DNA of 64,000 nt from Davidsoniella eucalypti (Eukaryota > Ascomycota > Sordariomycetes > Microascales > Ceratocystidaceae), in contig RMBW01000121.1 in NCBI GenBank assembly GCA_004009845.1, positions 19,594-83,593 of the forward strand, read 5' to 3'. The notes beneath the pieces were generated by a model. The model saw only the letters and a list, made by a program, of their open reading frames with translations, was not told where the DNA came from and ran no database searches. The position numbers and the translations under genes were made by a program. This document shows positions 56,478 through 64,000 of this stretch, in pieces. The first letter of the stretch is position 1. Each line of letters opens with the position of its first letter.

Positions 56478-59400
56478 ATGTGTATATAGGTATACTGTTT
56501 GTTGTAGAAGGTTAGATCACAGGAACCGGGTCCATGTATTGAGAAGGGTTATTCTGTTCAACACTGTATTAGTAACGAATGGTAACCTTAAGGAGACTAA
56601 TACGGTTGAGGTATATATGGAACAAAGTGTGTGTACTGTTGTGGACTCAACGCCAGAGAAAAAAAAAAAAAAAAAAAAAATCAAAAAGAAGCGTGCCAAT
56701 GCAGTCAGACATGTTGGGATAGATTATCGCGAACCAGCTCATCAAGAAACCATGTAGTTAACAGCCAACTACAGCACTTATAACTAGTAAAGCAAAGAGG
56801 ATATATGGCTGTTGCCTTCTTATGAGTGTCGGCTTCGGACTATTGCAAACTAGATAAAACTAGTAGAAATTTACACTAATTTGATACTACGCTGTGGCCA
56901 GCCAACCTCTATTAATAAGACGAGAAACTATATATCACAATCGAAGTATCTCTTTGGTGAATCATTACATGTATTAGAAAGCAATAGACAAAAAACTTTG
57001 CTCCTACAATTTACTAGTTGTTTAGACAACTCATGGTTCATTTAGGATGTATTACTTAGACGCCGTTTACCATATTCAAGGCTATTCCTTATACCGGGTT
57101 CCTAGTTTTTTATCTTTTTTTTTTCTTTTCATTTTAGCCCAGACGCCAAAAATCAAGGATAAGTCAAGGGCATGACAAAGAAGACAAATGATAAACTATT
57201 GGACCCAATGGGTTACGATACCAAGTTCACAGGAGCATCACTCTTCCTTACGCAGAAGGAAATCCGCTTTTCGCATCCTCCGTTATTGGTATTTCTTCCG
57301 AGGGTTCTTGTTTTATTTTTACGTTGTTATTCTTTCACGTTGAGGTTATTAAAGCCAGAAAAAAAAAAGATGACGCCTATGGCATATATCCCCTGTAATA
57401 CACCGCGTTGGCCCCTTTGCTCCAGCAGGCTGTCGTTTCCAGGCTTGAGTCGATTGATTAGATCAAACTTAAGGAATAGGAAGAAAACATAGCGAGGGAA
57501 CCACTGCTTGCTAAAATCAGAGCCCTGAAATCGCTCCTTCGCGTCGTTCTTAGTGCGTCTAATCATTCGAGAGAATGGGAGATGATGCGTTTCTAGCGCT
57601 TGCGTGCGTGGAAGAATGGAACTATGGCGGTAAGCAATCTTAGTTGGCAAAATACGTACTATGCTTTCTTTGTTCTTGTTGAGCAAACAAGATCGAACAA
57701 AAGGAATTGTTGTAGGATGCTTGTTTGCTACAAGTTGCATCAAGAAATCTTGTTGAGAAAAAGTCGCGATATTTGCTGATCGAAAGATTATCAGTCAGAG
57801 ATTAGATCTTGAGGATTTTCTTCTTTCCTTGTCTTATATTATTTCACTACATCATTTTATAGTAATAGTTTAGCCATGGCAGATCCTTTTTTAGAGAAAT
57901 GAAGAAAAATCATCTCAATTTGAGACATGGCGTTAATCAATCTGCTATTTCGAGTAAGAACTAGCTTTTGTTTGATCAAATCAGTTTCAAATTGATCTTA
58001 TCTGATCATCAAAATCTTTGATCTGATAACGGATGCACCATTGTTTTTGCCTCAACACAAACTTGCTGATCCAAAAGTCTTACTGCCTGAAAACGGAGGC
58101 AGCGATAACCACTTGTAAGCATTATAGTTGTTAATACATTACATAACATCTGCAAATAAAAATCATCCTCCCATGCATGAATACATTGATTTTCTTTGCC
58201 TCTTTATTCCCGAAACCATCGAGTTAGTTGTTTACTCAACTTTCTTACCTATTCGTCTATCCTGCAATATGTGCTTTGCTGTACAATCATTATATCTCTC
58301 GTTAATGAGCCGGCAACTGGAAAACGAACATACTGATCTAGAGCGATCTAATACATGGACACCACCTCATACAAATAATATCAACAACATCAAGATATAG
58401 ATATTTTAGTTGCAGGTTACAGTTGCAATAGAAGGAAGCTAAAGTGAGAAAAAAAAAGCGGGATGGTTGGGTCGTAATTTTTTGTGGTAGCAATATCTCC
58501 CCCATGTTTGGCCGAATTGTATCTACCCAATCTATCTTCTATGTTATTTCACATCACACTGTTTGCCTTCTTCTATCTGTCTCTGCATATTTCCCAATGT
58601 TTTGCTCGCTTCTTCAATCCATACCTTTCTTGGATATGGATCTGTGGTCAAAGATCTAGCAGTTAGTGACAAATAAATCTGGTTGACCATACATTACATA
58701 TACGTATAATAAGACAATGTAACCTAGTTATATCGATGTCAGGCAAAACAACAACAAAGAGAAACAAAAAAATAAATGAAGTGGCTACAATGCCATTTCA
58801 CTGATAATTTCTTTCTTCCTGATTTATCATACGTTTGGCTGGGAGTCAAAATATGGCAGGTGCTTACATCCTCCATGATACCCTACAACATTTCAAAGGG
58901 CCTAGTTATAGCTGGAAACATATATATTGTAACTCCCGATTTAATCTATGTGCTTTTATTTTGCACCCTCCAATTAGCTCTTTTGATAAGTTTTGGTATA
59001 TGTACTTAGTTAGTTGTAAACACATTTAATTATATGTTGTATAACTACCGCAGTGTCATGAGGCAGATCACCACCATTCTTAGTTTCTACTACATCAGTT
59101 AATTGCATCCTTTCTTTTTTTCATTATTTTCGTCTCATCATTGCACTCCTTCTGCCCAATTTCCCCTCATTTCTCTCGCCAGACAACCTTTGAAAAGACA
59201 GCCAATAAATAGGTCATAAAGAAAAAGAACTAAAGAATAGTTGCTCTTCTTGTTTCCCGTAATTGGGCTCGGAACCGAGAAACTCGAGATAATACACCAT
59301 ATGGCTAATGGAAAGAAACCAAGTTGATATTGAATAATGCCGTAAATTACTAGACTAACTAAATCTTGTTGCCTCGTGATCGTTGAACTAGTAACATAAA

Positions 59401-59845
59401 AAAAACATGAAAACATTTCCTAAAAAATGCAGGAATACTCCAAGATTTAGAACTTGGTCGTGATGTCGTGACCTCATAATTTCGATCGGTTTGCTGACCC
59501 AGATAATGCGAAACGCCGGAAAAGCAAAGATGATGATGTAGGAGCTGTGTCTGGACCATTTTGGTATCGCGATCATTGAATAGATATTAAGTGACCGGTT
59601 ACCTGGGTGTTTTGTGGTCTTTCAGGTATGTACTTATTCTATGTTAATTGAAATTCTAACATGATAGGTCGGCATCGAAAGACGCAAACGTATGAATAAA
59701 GTGAAAAACTAGACAATTTCGAGAGCATGATATAGAAGCATGGTAACTTAAGAGATACCATTGATTTTGGAAGTGAGGAAATTGCGAATTCTCGACAGAA
59801 AGCATACAGACAAGCTGTGGGACGGTCGACGTAGCTACGTTTTGT
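56478..59845. other. Gene-free AT-rich region with homopolymer A run
   Basis: No gene is recognised. A run of more than 20 A sits at about 56659-56680. Short ORFs have no visible family. The last part is the 3' side of the transcription factor gene. Confidence 0.45.
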
Positions 59846-62800
59846 CTATGTGTGTAGATATCGCTGTCGATCTTCTTCTGGTCTTACGGGCTTTGAAGGG
59901 CATGAATCTGGGAGCTTGATATCACATGTCCAATTCGGCATCACCAAAATCTTTGTGAAATGGCCTTTTATCGTAAGCGCCTGGTCCGCAAAATCGATGT
60001 GACGAAACAAGCCTGTGTAGTTGTCAGTTGCTGGGCTGGCATCATAAGTTGCGGAATGCGTGGGTTGATGGACCGAAATACACCAATGTGAATTATATGG
60101 CGAGGAGTGCATATTGGTGGGAATAGAGGAACTGGTGTGAAAATCGGAGGCGGAATTTATCTGTGTTGAATGTAGGTGGGCGATGTTTTGTTGAATATGT
60201 GATCGTAGATGGGGGTTGGTGGTGTTGATAGTGATCATAGATTTAATTGGTGACATACTGGATTCTAGGAGGTTTGAATATTGGAGAACCCATTGCTTAT
60301 CATTTTCGGAAAGGAAGTTTAAGCCTCTAATATGATCGGGGTTGGATATGTCGTCACTAGTAGAGCGGAAGAGTGAAAATTCGCGATATTGGTAATGGAA
60401 CAATAGTAGAATGTGATAAGCTCCTGCGAATAGATTTTTGATAAGATCGAAGTCGACAAAGAGGTTCTAGGGAGTTCGTGGAAGCTATGTTAGCGAAATA
60501 TGTTTATCACGCACGTGACATACATCTGATATGTATAGTAGTTGATTATAGCATTGAAGGTAGTAAAAGGCTACGACTTACTGTGGAGATAGAGCGACGC
60601 GCTGCATATGCTTCGTCGTGCTCAAACATCATCTCGTAGCTATGCAAGACTACAAAACAAAGGAGAAAGGTGTCGAGTGATCGTTCTAGGCGTTCTTTCT
60701 TTGGCGAATAAAGCCATGCATTGATGGTAGAAACGGCTTTTGCTTTGTAGTTTGCAAGAACCTTTGTCATCAAAACGGCCTGGAACTGATATTCAATGAA
60801 TGGAGGCAGTCTGCTATGCAATCCATTGTGCCACTGAGGCTGCTTGAGCTTATCTGCCCCTAGAGAATTTGGTTTTTCGCAAGTCCAGCCACCCTCAATG
60901 CAGCGGCAGGCAACCCAGAAGCGTAGCACGGCTTCAAGAGAGCTCAATGCATCGTGAGGTTTCTGGCTAACGACGCCATTGGCCTTTAGGGACTTGATAC
61001 GCTTCATTATGAATTCAAGAGGGCGTTTGACAAGTTCACTGTCAGGAGTTGTTCGTGTTTTGATATACGATTCAACATAGGCCATGGTGTTTTTCTCAAT
61101 GAAGTCGGTTATCGTTCTTTCGGCAGAGTCACTACCATCAAATCCGTACTTAATTGCCAGTAGATGCGTTCCCTTGCCATCTATCATTGAATCATACCGG
61201 TATTGATCAATATCGATATCAAACGCACGGACGTTGAAGACTATGGGCTTCGCAAACATCTTGTGAAACATGGTGAAGCTGGTCTGTTCGTCTATATAGA
61301 GATTCTTGAGCATCTCAAAACCGCCGTATTTCTCACCGGTGAAAGGGAAGAAATTCTCAAAGTCTTGATTGTTGCTGATGCGGTACATGAATGTATTGGT
61401 GAGCTGCATCGCGGTACAGGGAAACATAGAAATGGCGGTACCGGCCTTGATACAGGTGTCACAGCAACTGGAACCTTGCTTGAAAGTGCACTAGGTGACA
61501 CAAAGAAAGAGTTAGAACTATCGTTATACGAAGGGAGCAGGATAGCACAAGCATATAGCATAGATATTGGGCTTGGAGTTGAATGACATACTTGGCCTCG
61601 GCGAGAACGGCATCTAAAGCAAATTCCGTCTTTGCGCTTGAGACCGACGAGATGTCTTGTATCGTCATTATACTTTTTACGCCTACCACCTTGAATTGGT
61701 TTACCTCCGCCGCCTTCTTTAACTTCCTGGCATAGGGTCTTGGTGCTATTAGACTGGAGCGGACGCAAAGTCAATGGTCCCTGACCAAGCGTGGCTACTT
61801 GGTCTTGAGTGTCAACATGAGGCTCAAACTTGCCACTGATTTGGGCGCGGTTATCAGGATAGTGAGTCGAGATCTCGATATCGACTATGGCGTCTTCGTT
61901 GATATGGGGTGCTGTCACATTGGCGTGCGCATTGTGTGGCGATGCGTTGTTGTATTGAGGAAGCTGCATTTCGTTGGTAGTAGGCGGCATGGTCTCATAC
62001 GGCAAATCTACCAGCGGGGGTCTTGGGTCTATTAAAAACAACTCTATTCCGTACTCGTTGGTTGTCTGATTATTATCATTGATGGGTTGGAAAGTACTTT
62101 GTAGCTCATCGATGCCCATCGACTCATCGAGAAGAGACTGCTGACTCAAAATGGGATTAACTAGTGCGGTTGAATATTGATCGATGAGAAACGGGGGGTT
62201 ATGTAGGACAGTATGAGATGGTTGAGGTAGCGGGGATGTCAGATCTCCAAAGGTAGCCCCCATGCCAAACGCCATCAGAGATTGCGTCTGGCTCTGCTGA
62301 GTTTTTTGCCGATAGTCTAGTAGCTGTCGTTGCGAATGATGGTGTTGTTGATATTGTTGATATTGTTGTTGTTGTTGTTGTTGCTGTTGTTGGTAGTGTT
62401 GTTGGTAGTGTTGTTGTTGATATTGTTGTTGTTGTTGCTGTTCTTGAAAGAGCTGCCATATCTGGTCCTGGTTGGGCGCCATCGCTTGTTTATTTCTGGC
62501 GCTGTCTTTTCGAGTAATTTTAGTCCGAGGAGGACCTTGTCGATGAGAGTTTACGCCTTGATTCGTACCCGACCTTTGGCGGCGACCAGAACTATTTCCT
62601 GAAAAATGCTGCGTTGACGGTTTTGTTGAATGAGAACCCAATACTTCCCGGCTATCGAGACTTTGTCCCATGTGTGATATTGACTCACGTGGCATAGTTG
62701 GCATAGGTTCATGTGTTGGTATGCCATAGCCTGCAAAATCCGCAGGACCAGGCTGTAAATTCGGCCTAACGGCGAATAGGCCAAGACTGTCGGCTGGTAC

Positions 62801-63085
62801 GGGTTTGAATAGTTTATAATACGCTCGAATATCCTGTTCAAGATGTTGATTTGGGCTTCTTGGTGAATCATGGTTCATGATGGGCGTTGTGGATGCGGAA
62901 GCTCCAATGTCGTTTAAAGGCAGCGTTTGTACATTTGAAAATAGTGGAATGTTGTCTTGTATGTTGGTCGGATGACCATAAATTCCATAACAAGAATTTA
63001 TCTGCTGTTCCTCCACATAATTTCGGTCACAAGTATCCGCAAACGCCGTATAGTCGCCATTGTATGACCAATATTGTTCGTGCAT
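59846..63085 (-). CDS. Zn2Cys6-type transcription factor with long polyglutamine N-terminal half, 1007 aa
   Basis: Nuclear DNA-binding regulator. Exons 61592-63085, 60582-61490 and 59846-60466, all phase 0, give 1007 aa. Residues about 205-260 are polyglutamine with Tyr and His. The zinc cluster is near residues 489-523: C489-FR-C492-RSRRGQ-C499-x8-C508-DT-C511-x11-C523. The last spacing of 11 exceeds the classic 6-8, as in a known subgroup of fungal C6 proteins. The first intron (61491-61591) falls exactly between residue 498 and the third cysteine, so unspliced RNA would lose the cluster. The large C-terminal part (residues 520-1007) is the likely regulatory region. Target genes are unknown. 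The adjacent upstream DNA shows no pathway cluster. Confidence 0.82.
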
Positions 63086-64000
63086 CTTGCCAGCTCTTCA
63101 GGGGCAGGTGGAAAGCCAAGATAACAAAAAGACCGTCCGCGGGGATTATACAGTGTAGGTAAGATAGAGATGTGATTTGATATTGGGCGTGTACAAATGT
63201 ACGAGAAAGAACTAGCCAAAAAGGCGCAAGAGAGTGAAAATACGGACAAGGCAATGCTAAAGTTGAGATATCAGGCAGGAAATCCCGCATGAGTATTTTG
63301 GACTCTTCCGTTGGCTGCAGCTGTAGTCCGAGTCGGGCCAGCTAGTGCTTGAGTTCCTAAACGCTCGATAATAGGGGCGAGGGGGGAATTCGGGGTGCTG
63401 ATATGAAATGTGTGGGTTACATGTAATATATAGTATGGCTAGGAGAGAGGCCTTGGAGGCATACAATGTATATATACAATGCACTATAAGAAGGCTAACT
63501 ACTCGACAATGCTATTATATCTAGTAAGACATGAATACAGCTTGATAACTGTAGCGCGCTAACTAGACTAGGGCATAGCACATCTTTGTATAGGACTAGT
63601 GAAGAAGCCTTGGTGTGATTGAAGGAAGCCCGTCTATACTTTGGACAAGAAAACAGAGCAAAAACTTCCTGCGACTTCTACGCTATTGCCCATACGAAAA
63701 CATACAAGCCAGTCAGGCCACAGGGTAAAGCTGATGATTCCAAGAGAGGGCCTGAATGCACCAATTGCAGCCACAAGTGATCAAGGGCGAACGATGGGTA
63801 GTGCCGTAAGCAGAGAAATGAATCGGAGCGTGTGGATGATGGCCAACTCAATACAGAGGCAATTGGGTAGGTAGAAGTAGACGGCGGCCGACAGCGGAAG
63901 TTGGCATAGAGCCCAAAAGCACGTAATACTCACAAAGGACACCGAAGAACCCGATTGACAGATGATAGTTGATAGTCTTGACGACCAGCCGTATCGACAG
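63086..64000. other. Promoter of the transcription factor and right edge of the window
   Basis: Upstream region of the minus-strand regulator. The last 67 bases (63934-64000) on the minus strand end in a good donor (GTGAGT at 63928-63933), hinting at an exon of a gene that continues beyond the window. None of the three frames gives a product I can name. Confidence 0.3.

Noticed and set aside
63930..64000. A minus-strand DTAG sequence at the very edge, reminiscent of a small GTPase G3 motif.
   Set aside because: The residues after DTAG do not follow Ras, Rho or Rheb patterns and only 67 bases are available.

Overview
This window is a stretch of a filamentous-ascomycete-type nuclear genome, judged by sequence reading only. 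Coding exons are separated by short introns of about 50-100 bp with GT(A/G)AG-type donors and CTAAC/CTGAC-like branch sites. The gene families are those of Pezizomycotina: a siderophore-type MFS transporter, a SidJ-like DUF1749 hydrolase, a microsomal P450 and a Zn2Cys6 regulator. Intergenic DNA is AT-rich, and many genes have long pyrimidine-rich leaders. I cannot place the class or species.

Layout. 1-5951 is the 3' part of a very large ubiquitin-specific protease (10 exons, 5' end outside the window). 6.4-9.9 kb is a transposon patch: a degenerate Mutator-like element that still encodes a FAR1-type DNA-binding protein, two tandem copies of a non-LTR/SINE-like element, and a Tc1-type transposase fragment. 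12.6-22.7 kb is gene-dense: an unrecognised 815-aa protein with a long T-rich leader, a PRCC-family protein, TTI1 (TTT complex), a DUF1749 hydrolase in head-to-head arrangement with TTI1, and a small zinc-ribbon gene that has lost a visible start codon. 24-25.6 kb holds a P450 and 27.5-28.8 kb holds eIF5. 29.3-34.9 kb carries a Ser/Arg-rich spliced protein, dephospho-CoA kinase and an unrecognised four-exon protein, all on the minus strand. At 35.15-35.90 kb lies a structurally complete 736-bp non-autonomous Mutator-like element with a perfect 9-bp target duplication. TIM23 follows at 36.7-37.5 kb.

From 38 to 64 kb genes are sparse: a TauD/TfdA-type 2-oxoglutarate dioxygenase (43.5-45.3 kb), the siderophore-type MFS transporter (47.2-49.1 kb) and a large polyglutamine Zn2Cys6 transcription factor (59.8-63.1 kb). 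They are separated by AT-rich DNA that contains a second tandem pair of the SINE-like element (54.4-56.5 kb) and a perfect 32-bp palindrome.

Most genes are unrelated housekeeping functions: ubiquitin removal, PIKK stability, translation initiation, CoA synthesis and mitochondrial import. I see no convincing metabolite cluster. The most distinctive material is the mobile DNA. A 1151-bp element with a (TAAA)n tail occurs twice as a same-orientation tandem pair, with the target duplication present three times at each locus. Two independent Mutator-like derivatives have each lost the catalytic part and kept only the DNA-binding end of their transposase.
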